A stretch of DNA of 64,000 bases, taken from Pseudooceanicola antarcticus (GTDB lineage Bacteria; Pseudomonadota; Alphaproteobacteria; Rhodobacterales; Rhodobacteraceae). The position numbers and the translations under genes were made by a program. The stretch is from positions 534,755 to 598,754 of the forward strand of contig NZ_OBEA01000003.1 in the NCBI RefSeq assembly GCF_900215355.1, given 5' to 3'. Positions 7,901 through 18,245 of this stretch are shown here, piece after piece (the first letter of the stretch is position 1; each line of letters opens with the position of its first letter). Below the pieces are notes generated by a model, which was not told where the DNA came from, ran no database searches, and was given only the letters and a program-made list of their open reading frames with translations.

Positions 7901-8995
7901 ATGAATGTCCACCCGAATGAGCTGAAGCCGAAGACTGACGAGGCGCGTGACGCGCTTGCCTTGTTGCGGGATTGGGCTGCCAAAGCCTCTGATTCCGAGA
8001 TCGCGGCACTGGACCCCGCCATCGCGCGTCTTCTGCCTGGCCAGACGGACTACCCGCAGCTGTCGGATGAGTATCCTGCTGATTTCAAAGCAGGTTCCAA
8101 CTATCGCAGCACGATGCCGGATCTGCAGAACGGCCCGTCCAGCCTGATTCGCGGTGCCCATGCCCGCATTCAGCACGTCGGTATCTCGAATTTCCGCCTG
8201 CCGATCAGCTTCCACAGCCGTGATGGCGGGGACCGCACTCTCGAAGCTTCGGTGACCGGCACGGTCAGCCTCGAAGCCGAGAAGAAGGGCATCAACATGT
8301 CCCGCATCATGCGGAGCTTCTACGGCCATTCCGAAAAGCGCTTCTCCTTTGAGGCGATCGAGGCTGCGCTTGAAGACTACAAGTCGGATCTCGGCAGCCT
8401 GGATGCGCGGATCATGATGCGCTTCTCCTACCCGGTGAAGCGCGAGAGCCTGCGCTCCGGCCTGGTGGGGTACCAGTATTACGACCTGGCGCTGGAAGTT
8501 GTCGAAGAGGGCGGAGAGCGCAAGCGCTTCATCCACCTCGACTATGTCTATTCCTCGACCTGCCCCTGTTCGCTGGAACTGTCCGAGCATGCCCGCCGCG
8601 AGCGTGGCCAACTGGCCACCCCGCATTCGCAGCGCTCGGTGGCGCGGATCTCGGTGCAGGAAGCGCCGGTGCCGGGGCAGTGCCTGTGGTTTGAAGACCT
8701 GATCGACATGGCCCGCCGCGCGGTGCCGACCGAGACCCAGGTCATGGTCAAGCGCGAAGATGAACAGGCGTTTGCAGAGCTTAACGCCGCCAATCCGATC
8801 TTCGTCGAAGATGCGGCGCGGCTCTTCTGTGAAGAGCTGGAAAACGATCCCCGGATCGGTGACTTCCGCGTCGCGGCCAGCCACCAGGAAAGCCTGCATT
8901 CCCATGATGCCGTTTCGGTGCTGACCAAGGGCGAGACCTTCGCCAGCCACAGCCTGGACCCGCGTTTCTTCACCACCCTGCACAAGGTCGGCTGA
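7901..8995 (+). CDS. folE2: GTP cyclohydrolase IB (FolE2)
   Basis: A 364-residue GTP cyclohydrolase of the zinc-independent FolE2 type, which converts GTP to 7,8-dihydroneopterin triphosphate for folate (and queuosine) synthesis. The signature HLDYVYSSTCPCSLELSEH, holding the catalytic/metal-binding Cys, is followed by QLATPHSQRS; IRGAHARIQHVGISNFRLP is the other conserved block. A GTG 15 bp upstream would extend the protein by five residues, but GGAG sits 9 bp before the ATG at 7901. FolE2 uses Mn or Fe and in many bacteria is favoured under zinc limitation. Later pathway genes folB and folP lie at 30.4-32.4 kb. Confidence 0.93.
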   Translation: MNVHPNELKPKTDEARDALALLRDWAAKASDSEIAALDPAIARLLPGQTDYPQLSDEYPADFKAGSNYRSTMPDLQNGPSSLIRGAHARIQHVGISNFRLPISFHSRDGGDRTLEASVTGTVSLEAEKKGINMSRIMRSFYGHSEKRFSFEAIEAALEDYKSDLGSLDARIMMRFSYPVKRESLRSGLVGYQYYDLALEVVEEGGERKRFIHLDYVYSSTCPCSLELSEHARRERGQLATPHSQRSVARISVQEAPVPGQCLWFEDLIDMARRAVPTETQVMVKREDEQAFAELNAANPIFVEDAARLFCEELENDPRIGDFRVAASHQESLHSHDAVSVLTKGETFASHSLDPRFFTTLHKVG

Positions 8996-9003
8996 TCGCT
9001 GCA

Positions 9004-9034
9004 CCAAAGGTTGCCCAATCCTTGGGCGCTTTGG
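9004..9034 (+). terminator. long hairpin between folE2 and ureD
   Basis: Nested stems CCAAAG/CTTTGG and GCCCAA/TTGGGC form an almost complete hairpin just after the folE2 stop. The T-run is weak, so this is a possible terminator separating folE2 from the urease genes. Confidence 0.45.
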
Positions 9035-9169
9035 CGTGTTATGCGGCAGGCTTTGGCTTGGCCATTTGAATAGGCTTACACTCGGGTCACCGCTTGTTAA
9101 TCTGCCTGTCGACTGGAGGGACATGCTATCAACGCCGAGGTTAAGGACCTGCGCCCGGAGGAGGGCCCT

Positions 9170-9967
9170 GTGGCACAGCGCCAGCCGCGTTCGCGCGGGG
9201 TCTTGCGTGTTTCCGCCCGCCCCGGTGCCAGGATCGGCCGGCTGCACCAGGCGGGGTCGCTCAAGGCGCTTTTCCCGGCGTCCCGACATGGCATCCTCAA
9301 CGCTGTTTTCCTCAATACCTCCGGCGGCGTAACCGGCGGTGACCGCTTCCGCATCGAGGCCGAGGCCGAGGCGGGCGCGGCGCTCATGGTCACCTCGCAG
9401 GCGGCCGAGCGGCTGTACCGCGCCCAGCCGGACGAGACCGGGCGCATGTCCATCGACCTGAGTGTCCGCGAGGGCGCGAGGCTGGACTGGCTGCCGCAGG
9501 AAACCATACTCTTCGATGGCGCAAGGGTGGCGCGGGAGTTCCGCGTCGACCTGGCCGCAGACGCCCGTTTCCTGGCCGTGGAGCCCCTCGTGGCGGGGCG
9601 GCTGGCCATGGGCGAATTTGTGAATTCCGGTACGCTGAGCGATAGCTGGCGCGTTTCGCGCGCAGGTAAATTGACTTTCGCTGACAATTTCCGCCTTTCC
9701 GGCGATATCGACGCGCAGCTGGCGAAATCCGGTGTGGCCGGGGGCTGTCGCGCCCTGGCCTCGGTGATCTTTGCCGCTCCCGGTGCCGAGGCGATGCTCG
9801 GACCGCTGCGCGAGGCGCTTGGCCCGCTGGGCGGCGCCAGCCTGGTGTCGGAAGACCTTCTCTTTGCCCGCATCCTCGCCGAGGATGGCTACGGGCTGCG
9901 CCGGCGACTCATCCCGGCGCTGACCCTGCTTTCGGGGCAGGACATTCCAAGGACGTGGACGCTTTAA
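9170..9967 (+). CDS. ureD: urease accessory protein UreD
   Basis: A 265-residue UreD, the scaffold protein that docks UreF-UreG on apo-urease during nickel insertion. Recognisable blocks are NTSGGVTGGDRF near residue 50, TSQAAERLYR, LDWLPQETILFDGARV and LVAGRLAMGE. The start is a GTG with GGAGGAG about 6 bp upstream. It opens the urease operon, with ureA following after 3 bp. Length is usual for the family. Confidence 0.93.
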   Translation: MAQRQPRSRGVLRVSARPGARIGRLHQAGSLKALFPASRHGILNAVFLNTSGGVTGGDRFRIEAEAEAGAALMVTSQAAERLYRAQPDETGRMSIDLSVREGARLDWLPQETILFDGARVAREFRVDLAADARFLAVEPLVAGRLAMGEFVNSGTLSDSWRVSRAGKLTFADNFRLSGDIDAQLAKSGVAGGCRALASVIFAAPGAEAMLGPLREALGPLGGASLVSEDLLFARILAEDGYGLRRRLIPALTLLSGQDIPRTWTL

Positions 9968-9970
9968 GAC

Positions 9971-10273
9971 ATGCAGCTAACCCCTCGTGAAAAAGACAAA
10001 CTCCTGATCGCCATGGCCGCTGAAGTGGCGCGCAAGCGCTTGGCCCGCGGCGTCAAGCTGAACTACCCCGAGGCGATCGCGCTGATCACCGACGCGGTGG
10101 TCGAGGGCGCCCGCGACGGTCGCTCGGTGGCTGACATGATGGAGGCCGGAGCCCAGGTCATCACGGCCGAACAATGCATGGAGGGCGTGCCCGAGATGAT
10201 CCACGAGGTCCAGGTCGAAGCCACCTTCCCGGATGGCACCAAGCTGGTCACTGTCCACAACCCGATCCGTTAA
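9971..10273 (+). CDS. ureA: urease gamma subunit
   Basis: This 100-residue protein is a full-length urease gamma subunit, beginning [20 protein letters not shown] and containing [12 protein letters not shown] and [18 protein letters not shown]. It is a structural part of the cytoplasmic nickel urease (UreABC)3, which splits urea to ammonia and carbamate. It follows ureD after 3 bp, so it is in the same transcript. A 36-codon ORF lies between it and ureB. Confidence 0.96.
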   Translation: MQLTPREKDKLLIAMAAEVARKRLARGVKLNYPEAIALITDAVVEGARDGRSVADMMEAGAQVITAEQCMEGVPEMIHEVQVEATFPDGTKLVTVHNPIR

Positions 10274-10303
10274 ACCAACGCTTCAAGAAAGGGACGCAAG
10301 CAA

Positions 10304-10414
10304 ATGAGCTTTCTCGACAAACTGCTGGCCCTCTTCGGACCCAAGGCGCAGCCTGCGCCGATCCCCGTGCGCGCGGCCCCGCCCCGTCGCGCCCCCTGGG
10401 AGGCCCGCCGATGA
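10304..10414 (+). CDS. 36-residue ORF between ureA and ureB
   Basis: This short ORF starts ATG at 10304 after a GAAAGGGA ribosome site and its TGA overlaps the ureB ATG (ATGA at 10411-10414). The product starts [12 protein letters not shown], an amphipathic helix-like stretch, then a Pro/Arg/Ala-rich tail ending PWEARR. The overlap is the same type that couples other genes here, so its translation probably feeds ureB. It could be a true microprotein or only a coupling leader peptide. I do not recognise a family. Confidence 0.55.
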   Translation: MSFLDKLLALFGPKAQPAPIPVRAAPPRRAPWEARR

Positions 10415-10716
10415 TCCCCGGAGAAGTCTTCCCCGCCGAGGGCAGCCTTGAGCTGAACTCGGGCAGCGAGTCGATCTCGCTGATGGTGGCCAATACCGGC
10501 GACCGCCCGGTGCAGGTCGGCAGCCACTACCATTTCGCCGAGGCCAACGAGGCGCTGGACTTCGACCGCGCAACGGCCATGGGCATGCGCCTGGACATCG
10601 CCGCCGGCACCGCCGTGCGTTTCGAGCCGGGCCAGCGCCGCGACGTGCAGCTGATCCCGATCGGCGGCGCCCGCGAGATCTATGGTTTCAATCAGAAGGT
10701 CATGGGGACGCTGTGA
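10411..10716 (+). CDS. ureB: urease beta subunit
   Basis: This 101-residue protein is a complete urease beta subunit: [34 protein letters not shown] and [16 protein letters not shown] are all diagnostic. It forms part of the (UreABC)3 trimer with ureA and ureC. The start is fixed by MIPGE and by the overlap with the small upstream ORF; a longer open frame upstream is without meaning. Its usual neighbour ureC is displaced by about 870 bp. Confidence 0.96.
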   Translation: MIPGEVFPAEGSLELNSGSESISLMVANTGDRPVQVGSHYHFAEANEALDFDRATAMGMRLDIAAGTAVRFEPGQRRDVQLIPIGGAREIYGFNQKVMGTL

Positions 10717-10807
10717 CCAGAGGCGGAGGGGCGCAGAGCCGCCCCCCGCGAGGCAGGCAAAGGCGGCCTTCGGGCGCAGGTGACATGAACGAGAAAGGGA
10801 AGACCCG

Positions 10808-11548
10808 ATGATGGACACGACCCAGATCATGATCCGCCAGGCCAGCTTCATTCAAAGCCTGGCCTTCGGCGCCGCGCGGCTGACGGAGTGGCAGATGCGT
10901 TTCAGCCATGCGCTGGTGCATTCGCTCTGGCAGGAGGCCGGAGAGCTCGCGCCGGCACCCAAGCCCACCCCGGCGGCGCCGAAAGCGCCTGCGAAGACCG
11001 CCAGGAAGGTGGCGGAACCTGCCGCGAAGCCTGCGCCTGCCGCCAAGACCGCAGAGCCTGTTGCAAAGCCCGCGCCTGTCGCAAAGCCCGAGCCTGTCGC
11101 CAAGACGGCAGAGCCCGCCCCGAAGCCTGCGCCAGTCGCAAAGGCAGCGGAGCCCGCCCCGAAGCCCGAACCCGCTGCCAAGGCCGCGGAGCCCGCCGCG
11201 AAGCCCGAGCCCACGGCCAAGACCGCAGAGCCTGCCCCGAAGCCCGCGCCGGTTGCGAAGGCGGCAGAGCCCGCGCCCGCGGCCAACAAGCCAGCGCCTG
11301 CCAAGCGGGCCAGGACGAAGCCCGCTGCCAGGAAGGCCGCGCCCGCTGCCAAAACGGCACCCGAGACGCCCGCCAAGGCGCCCGCCAAGGCTCCGGCCAG
11401 ACGCAGCGCCTCGAAGCCCAAGCGCGCGCGCAAGGTTGCGGCAAAGCCCAGTGAACCCCCGGCTGCGACAGCGGCAAGCCCGGCCAAGCGGCCGCGCAAG
11501 CCCTCGCCGCCGCCCGCGATGCCCGAAAAGCCCGAGGACAAGAGCTGA
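10808..11548 (+). CDS. Ala/Pro/Lys-repeat protein inside the urease operon, function unknown
   Basis: This 246-residue protein has a short helical N-terminus (about 1-45, MMDTTQIMIRQASFIQSLAF onward) with no signal peptide, then a long disordered basic tail. Residues 69-152 carry about six copies of a 13-residue unit of the form AEPAPKPAPVAKA. The last third is rich in Lys/Arg (KRARTKPAARKAA). The tail resembles histone-H1/AlgP-like tails, also found on some phasins such as PhaF, so DNA, RNA or granule binding is possible, but this is inference. It lies between ureB and ureC on the same strand with AAAGGGAAG before its ATG. Confidence 0.7.
   Translation: MMDTTQIMIRQASFIQSLAFGAARLTEWQMRFSHALVHSLWQEAGELAPAPKPTPAAPKAPAKTARKVAEPAAKPAPAAKTAEPVAKPAPVAKPEPVAKTAEPAPKPAPVAKAAEPAPKPEPAAKAAEPAAKPEPTAKTAEPAPKPAPVAKAAEPAPAANKPAPAKRARTKPAARKAAPAAKTAPETPAKAPAKAPARRSASKPKRARKVAAKPSEPPAATAASPAKRPRKPSPPPAMPEKPEDKS
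11009..11281 (+). repeat. 39-bp tandem coding repeats
   Basis: About six degenerate 39-bp units encode the 13-residue Ala-Glu-Pro/Lys-Pro repeat of the protein at 10808-11548. One unit is extended by six residues, which suggests past slippage or unequal exchange. Confidence 0.75.
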
Positions 11549-11584
11549 CGCTCGTCCCCTCTCCGCCCAAGTCAGGAGCCCAGA

Positions 11585-13332
<1,748 letters not shown>

Positions 13333-13333
<1 letters not shown>

Positions 13334-13950
13334 TGCGACCCCTCCTGATCCTTGCGGTGCTGCTGCTGCCCACCGGGGTGGCGGCCCGCTGCCCCGTCTC
13401 CGACGATATCTCCAGGGGCATCGTCTATATCTCGACCCTCGGAGAGGAAGAGGCGATCCAGGTCGCCATGGGCACCTCTTCTTTCCTGTCGAGCTATTTC
13501 GAGCTGGGCGAATACGGGCTGACCAAGCAGTACCTGCTGATCAAGGGGGCCTATCCGCTGTCGCTGACCTCGGTGATGACCGAGGAGGCGCTGACGATCT
13601 CCTATCACTACCCGGTGCCTCAGACGGGCTTTCCCGAGCCCGCGCCGGGCGTGAACTGGCAGATCGAGGCGGTGGTGGCGCAGGGGGATGTCTCTCTGGT
13701 CGAGACCCACAGCTATACCTTCGGCACAGAGCGCGAGCGCCGGATCGGCGATTGCAGCTACCTGGTGGTGCCCTACGACATCGAAACCTCCTCCGAGGTC
13801 TATGGCACCCAGGTGCTGCCGATGTTCTACATCCCGGTGCTCGGCGTCAGCTTCCCCGATTCCTCTCGCGAGTCGGGCGTGGGCGAGGGGGTGGCGTTCT
13901 CGGAGCGCATGACCACCTACCCGGACCTGCTGGCGGAATGGGGGAACTGA
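13333..13950 (+). CDS. secreted protein coupled to ureC, function unknown
   Basis: A 205-residue protein with a clear signal peptide (MRPLLILAVLLLPTGVAARC; cleavage near residue 18). The mature part contains two cysteines about 120 residues apart (residues 20 and 139), which could form a disulfide, and ends in a Pro/Ser-rich segment. It shows no membrane helix after the signal. The start codon overlaps the ureC stop, so it belongs to the urease transcript, but no urease role is known for such a protein. I do not recognise the family. Confidence 0.75.
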
Positions 13951-13970
13951 GGCGATGTCTTTGACAAGTC

Positions 13971-13982
13971 TTGTGATCACAA
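13971..13982. promoter_or_regulatory. perfect palindrome TTGTGATCACAA
   Basis: A 12-bp perfect dyad lies 20 bp after the secreted-protein gene and about 260 bp before the DUF1127 gene, next to a TTGACA hexamer (13961-13966). The form resembles GntR- or CRP/FNR-type sites but matches neither exactly. The rest of 13951-14237 holds no gene that I can support. Confidence 0.35.
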
Positions 13983-14237
13983 AGTCGTCCGCACGGCGAT
14001 TTAAGCCTTGCAGCGCAGGGGAATGGGGCTCTCGGGTCCTGCCGCAGCGCAGCAAGTTTCGGCAAAAAGCTATGCGCTCTGCGCAAGGGGGCTCTGCATG
14101 GACCTTGAAAACAACGCTTTCTGCGTTGCAGCAGGCGCATGGCGGTAATGAAGGATTGAAAATGGTAAGGGTGCACATGCTGACCTATTGTCAATGTCAA
14201 GCAACGCAAACAACAACACACGAGTATGAGGTTTCTC

Positions 14238-14459
14238 ATGGCTTCCGTTACCAGCAACATTCCCGCCGCCGGCTTCTCGGCAAAGTTCTCTGCCCTGATG
14301 GCCTCCATCTCGGCCGGCCTGGTGGCCTACATGGAGCGCCGCACCCGCTCCGAGCAGATCGCAGCCCTGCAGTCCAAGTCGGACGCCGAGCTGGCCAAGC
14401 TGGGCATCTCCCGCGAAGAGATCCCGGCCTACGTTTTCCGCGACCTGTTCTACGTCTGA
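14238..14459 (+). CDS. DUF1127 small protein
   Basis: A 73-residue protein with the DUF1127 motif in its C-terminal half (EQIAALQSKSDAELAKLGIS then REEIPAYVF). DUF1127 proteins are small, basic, RNA-binding-like proteins of alphaproteobacteria tied to growth, phosphate and stress responses. An in-frame ATG lies 12 bp upstream, but TGAGG is correctly spaced for 14238. It has its own AT-rich 280-bp leader and splits the urease locus between ureC and ureE, so it is probably transcribed separately. Confidence 0.8.
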   Translation: MASVTSNIPAAGFSAKFSALMASISAGLVAYMERRTRSEQIAALQSKSDAELAKLGISREEIPAYVFRDLFYV

Positions 14460-14546
14460 CCCCCACGCGATCCGGAGACGCGCAAGCGGCTCCGGCGCGG
14501 GGCAGGGCGGCTGAACGGGAATGTTCCACGGTAGCCGAGGTGTGCC

Positions 14547-15296
14547 ATGTCTGAGCGCACCCAAGTGACGAGAGCCCTTTCAGCCCTCAGATCCCACGAG
14601 CTGGGTGACGGCGAGATCGCCGACACCGTGACGCTCGACTACGATGCGCGTTTCTTCCGCCGGAAGGGTCTTCAGACCGACGGCGGCGCGCGCATTCTGG
14701 CCGATCTTGCACAGACCATCTCGCTGGACGAGGGCGATGCCCTGCAGCTTGAGGACGGACGCCTGATCGGCATCCGCGCGGCCCCCGAACCACTTCTGAA
14801 GGTGACGGGGCCCGACCTGCCGCGCCTGGCCTGGCATATCGGCAACCGCCATACCCCCTGCCAGATCGAGGCCGCGGCGCTCTTCATCCGCACCGACAAG
14901 GTCATCGCCGAGATGCTGCGTCACCTCGGCGCGGGTGTGGAAGAGGTGACCGCGCCCTTCCTGCCCGAAGGCGGAGCCTATGGCCACGGGCGCACCCATT
15001 CCCATGAACACGGCGCGACGCTGCACGATGGCTCGGGCCATGCGCACAGCCATTCCCATGATCATTCGCACGATCATGGCCACGCGCATTCGCACGATCA
15101 CGGTCACGCGCATTCGCACGATCACACCCATGACCACGGGCATTCGCACGGTCATGGGCATTCCCACGATCATTCCCATGGGCATTCCCACGGCCATCTG
15201 CATCACCATTCCTCCCACGACGATGCCAGCGCGCGCGCCGAGGATACTGACGATGGTGCGCCGAAGGCCCCGACCGATGAGCGGCGCGACCCGTGA
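14547..15296 (+). CDS. ureE: urease accessory nickel chaperone UreE with giant His tail
   Basis: A 249-residue UreE. Residues 1-145 are the usual peptide-binding and metal-binding domains (LPRLAWHIGNRHTPCQIE with the conserved metal His). From about 146 to 228 the protein becomes a His/Asp/Ser/Gly tail with about 36 histidines in GH, SH and DH pairs. UreE delivers Ni2+ to the UreDFG complex; tails of this kind bind several more nickel ions and can store the metal. The tail is much longer than that of Klebsiella UreE. ureF starts on the GTGA at its stop. Confidence 0.95.
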   Translation: MSERTQVTRALSALRSHELGDGEIADTVTLDYDARFFRRKGLQTDGGARILADLAQTISLDEGDALQLEDGRLIGIRAAPEPLLKVTGPDLPRLAWHIGNRHTPCQIEAAALFIRTDKVIAEMLRHLGAGVEEVTAPFLPEGGAYGHGRTHSHEHGATLHDGSGHAHSHSHDHSHDHGHAHSHDHGHAHSHDHTHDHGHSHGHGHSHDHSHGHSHGHLHHHSSHDDASARAEDTDDGAPKAPTDERRDP

Positions 15297-15934
15297 GCAC
15301 CGACCCGGCCCTGATCCTGCATCGCTGGCTGTCCCCGGCCTATCCGGTGGGCAGCTTCGCCTATTCGCATGGCATCGAGGCGGCGGTGGCCGAAGGCCGG
15401 CTGACCGGACGGGCCGAGACGCAGGACTGGATCACCGACATCCTGGAAGAAGGGGCCGGTCGCAACGATGCGATCCTGCTGGCCGCCGCCTACCACGCCG
15501 ACCCCCCGGCGCTGGAAGAGATCGCCACCCTGGCCTCGGCCCTGGCGCCCTCGGCCAACCGGCGGCTCGAGACCGAGGCCCAGGGCGCGGCCTTCGCCCG
15601 CACCACCGCCGAGGTCCATGGGTTGGAGCTGCCCGCCATGCCCTATCCGGTGGCGCTCGGGCGCGCGGCGCGGCTGATGGAGCTGCCGCTCGAGCTGACC
15701 CTGCGCCTCTATCTCATGGCCTTCGCCTCGGCGCTGACCTCGGCGGCGATCCGGCTGGTGCCACTTGGCCAGACCGACGGGCAACGCCTGCTGACCGCAC
15801 TGGAACCGCTGGCCGAGAGGCTGGCCGCCGAGGCGCTGCCGGGTGATCTCGACGCGCTAGGCTCTTGTGCTGTAATGTCCGACATTGCGGCGATGCGGCA
15901 GGAGATCCTGCCAACCCGATTGTTCCGCTCCTGA
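15293..15934 (+). CDS. ureF: urease accessory protein UreF
   Basis: A 213-residue all-helical UreF, recognised by LHRWLSPAYPVGSFAYSHGIE near the N-terminus and the conserved SCAVMSDIAAMRQEILPTRLFRS end. UreF bridges UreD and UreG and gates GTP hydrolysis during urease maturation. It starts at a GTG overlapping the ureE stop (GTGA), implying translational coupling. ureG follows after 31 bp. Confidence 0.95.
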   Translation: MSTDPALILHRWLSPAYPVGSFAYSHGIEAAVAEGRLTGRAETQDWITDILEEGAGRNDAILLAAAYHADPPALEEIATLASALAPSANRRLETEAQGAAFARTTAEVHGLELPAMPYPVALGRAARLMELPLELTLRLYLMAFASALTSAAIRLVPLGQTDGQRLLTALEPLAERLAAEALPGDLDALGSCAVMSDIAAMRQEILPTRLFRS

Positions 15935-15965
15935 GCGGGGACGAAATGACTGAAAAGGTAGCAAG

Positions 15966-16592
15966 ATGAGCAGCTCTCCCCATGGCCCCCTGCGGATCGG
16001 CCTCGGTGGCCCGGTCGGCGCCGGCAAGACCTCTCTGACCGCCGCCCTGTGCCGGGCGCTGCGTGACAAGCTCTCGGTCGCCGTGGTGACCAATGATATC
16101 TACACGCAGGAGGATGCCGAGGCGCTGGTGCGCATGCAGGCGCTTTCCTCGGACCGCATCCGTGGCGTCGAGACCGGCGGCTGTCCCCATACCGCGATCC
16201 GCGAGGATGCCTCGATCAACCTGGCGGCCATCGACGAGCTGAACCGGGCCTTCCCGGATCTCGACGTGGTCTTCGTCGAATCGGGCGGCGACAACCTGTC
16301 TGCCACCTTCTCGCCCGAGCTGGCGGATGTGACCATCTACGTGATCGACGTGGCGGCCGGTGAAGAGATCCCCCGCAAGGGCGGCCCCGCCGTGACCCGC
16401 TCGGATATCCTGGTGATCAACAAGACCGACCTGGCGCCCTACGTGGGCGCCGACCTGAAGGTCATGGAGCGCGACGCCACCGCGCAGCGCAGCGGCCGGC
16501 CCTTCGTCTTCACCAATCTCAAGACCGGCGAGGGGCTGGACCAGATCCTGACCCTGCTGGAAGAGATCGGTGGCCTCGCCGTGCCTGCATGA
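15966..16592 (+). CDS. ureG: urease accessory GTPase UreG
   Basis: A 208-residue SIMIBI-class GTPase. The P-loop [15 protein letters not shown] lies near the N-terminus, followed by [13 protein letters not shown], the nickel-binding [15 protein letters not shown] (CPH) and [13 protein letters not shown] for guanine recognition. UreG couples GTP hydrolysis to nickel delivery from UreE into urease. Its stop overlaps the trkH start, so trkH may be cotranslated with the urease genes. Confidence 0.97.
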   Translation: MSSSPHGPLRIGLGGPVGAGKTSLTAALCRALRDKLSVAVVTNDIYTQEDAEALVRMQALSSDRIRGVETGGCPHTAIREDASINLAAIDELNRAFPDLDVVFVESGGDNLSATFSPELADVTIYVIDVAAGEEIPRKGGPAVTRSDILVINKTDLAPYVGADLKVMERDATAQRSGRPFVFTNLKTGEGLDQILTLLEEIGGLAVPA

Positions 16593-18079
16593 GCCTGTTT
16601 TCCGACATGCCGCGGGGGCAAAGCCTTGCCCTGATCGACTTTCGCCCGATCGGCTATGTCGTGGGCATGCTGGTTGCGGTGCTGGGCCTGACAATGCTGG
16701 TGCCGCTGGCGGTCGATGTCGCCGACGGCAACGGCCACTGGCCGGTGTTCTTCGAGAGCTTCCTGGTCACCTTCACCGTGGGGGCCCTGACCTCGCTGGC
16801 CTGCCAGAGCGGCGCCCGCGAGGGGCTGACGCTGCAACAGACCTTCATCCTGACCACCGGGCTCTGGGCCATGCTGCCGCTCTTCGGCTGCATTCCCTTC
16901 ATCATGGGCGCCACCGATGCCAGCTTCACCGACGCCTATTTCGAGGCCATGTCGGGGATGACCACCACCGGCTCCACCGTGTTCAGCGGGCTCGAGGCGC
17001 TGCCACGCGGCCTGTTGCTGTGGCGGGGCATCCTGCAATGGCTGGGCGGCATCGGCATCATTGTCGTGGCCATGGTCTTCCTGCCCGAGCTGCGCGTCGG
17101 CGGCATGCAGGTCTTTCGCTCGGAAGCCTTCGAGACCATGGGCAAGATCCTGCCCCGCGCCTCGGCCATCGCCGGGCAGATCTCGGTGATCTACGTCGGG
17201 CTGACCGTGGCCTGCATGCTGACCTACCTGTTGCTGGGAATGGACCCGTTCAACGCCACGGTGCATGCGCTGACCACGCTGTCCACGGGGGGTTTCTCGA
17301 CCTCGGATGCCTCCTTCGGCGCCTTCCAGGGGCCAATGGAATATGCCGCCAGCTTCTACATGATCGCCGCCGCGCTGCCCTTCGTGCGCTACGTGCAGAT
17401 GCTGAACGGTAATCGCGTGGCCCTGTTCCGCGACGTGCAGGTGAAGGGCTTCATCGGCACCATCGCGGTGCTGGTGGCGGTCTCGGCCTTCGTGCTGCTG
17501 TCGATCTTCCCGCACCACTGGGAGCAGGCTGTGCGCGAGAGCCTCTTCAACATCGTCTCGATCATGTCCGGCACCGGCTATGCCTCGGTGGACTACATGG
17601 CCTGGGGCCCGCTGCTGATCACGATGTTCTTCTTCATCGGCCTGATCGGCGGCTGTGCGGGCTCGACCGCCTGCTCGGTGAAGATCTTCCGCTACCAGAT
17701 CCTGATTGCCTCGATCAAGGCGCAGATCAAGCGCATCCACTCGCCACACGGGGTCTTCTGGCCGCGTTACGACGGCAAGAAGCTGGACGAGGACGTGCTG
17801 GCCTCGGTGATGTCCTTCTTCGTCTTCTTCACGGTCTCGGTGGGGGTCTTCTCGGTGGCGCTGGCGCTGACCGGGCTCGACTTTGTCACCTCGCTCTCGG
17901 GCGCGGCCACGGCGCTGGCCAACATCGGTCCGGGCCTGGGCGATATCATCGGGCCGGCGGGCTACTTCGGGCCGCTCAACGATACCGCCAAGTGGATTCT
18001 GATCGTCGGCATGCTCTGTGGCCGGCTTGAGCTGATGGTTGTCTACGCCATGCTCACATTGCGGTTCTGGCGCGCCTGA
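16589..18079 (+). CDS. trkH: TrkH-type potassium uptake membrane subunit
   Basis: A 496-residue integral membrane protein of the Trk/Ktr K+ transporter family. The four selectivity-filter loops are visible in order: [23 protein letters not shown] and ANIGPGLG. It imports K+ with the help of a cytoplasmic TrkA, which is not in this window. It begins inside the ureG stop (ATGA), an unusual tail for a urease operon; there may be an internal promoter. About 165 bp without a gene follow before cysG. Confidence 0.93.
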   Translation: MSLFSDMPRGQSLALIDFRPIGYVVGMLVAVLGLTMLVPLAVDVADGNGHWPVFFESFLVTFTVGALTSLACQSGAREGLTLQQTFILTTGLWAMLPLFGCIPFIMGATDASFTDAYFEAMSGMTTTGSTVFSGLEALPRGLLLWRGILQWLGGIGIIVVAMVFLPELRVGGMQVFRSEAFETMGKILPRASAIAGQISVIYVGLTVACMLTYLLLGMDPFNATVHALTTLSTGGFSTSDASFGAFQGPMEYAASFYMIAAALPFVRYVQMLNGNRVALFRDVQVKGFIGTIAVLVAVSAFVLLSIFPHHWEQAVRESLFNIVSIMSGTGYASVDYMAWGPLLITMFFFIGLIGGCAGSTACSVKIFRYQILIASIKAQIKRIHSPHGVFWPRYDGKKLDEDVLASVMSFFVFFTVSVGVFSVALALTGLDFVTSLSGAATALANIGPGLGDIIGPAGYFGPLNDTAKWILIVGMLCGRLELMVVYAMLTLRFWRA

Positions 18080-18245
18080 ACGGCAGATTTTCTTGATTTT
18101 GGCCGCTGGTCGGGGCATTCTGACCCTGATACGCGGCAATGGCGCTGCGGCTCTCTCCCACAGGTCGGGAAAATTGGCAGGGATGCCCATCCGTGACGCG
18201 TGTCACGGAATGGTCGCCCTTTTCCGTTTTGCTGGAGTTCGAGAG

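Noticed and set aside
14580..15218. Minus-strand frame opposite the UreE His tail (Met/Gly/Val repeats)
   Set aside because: It is the antisense of CAC/CAT codons; no ribosome site and the sense gene is certain.
16439..18190. 583-codon minus-strand frame opposite trkH
   Set aside because: Shadow of a clear trkH gene; His/Gln/Gly-rich product.
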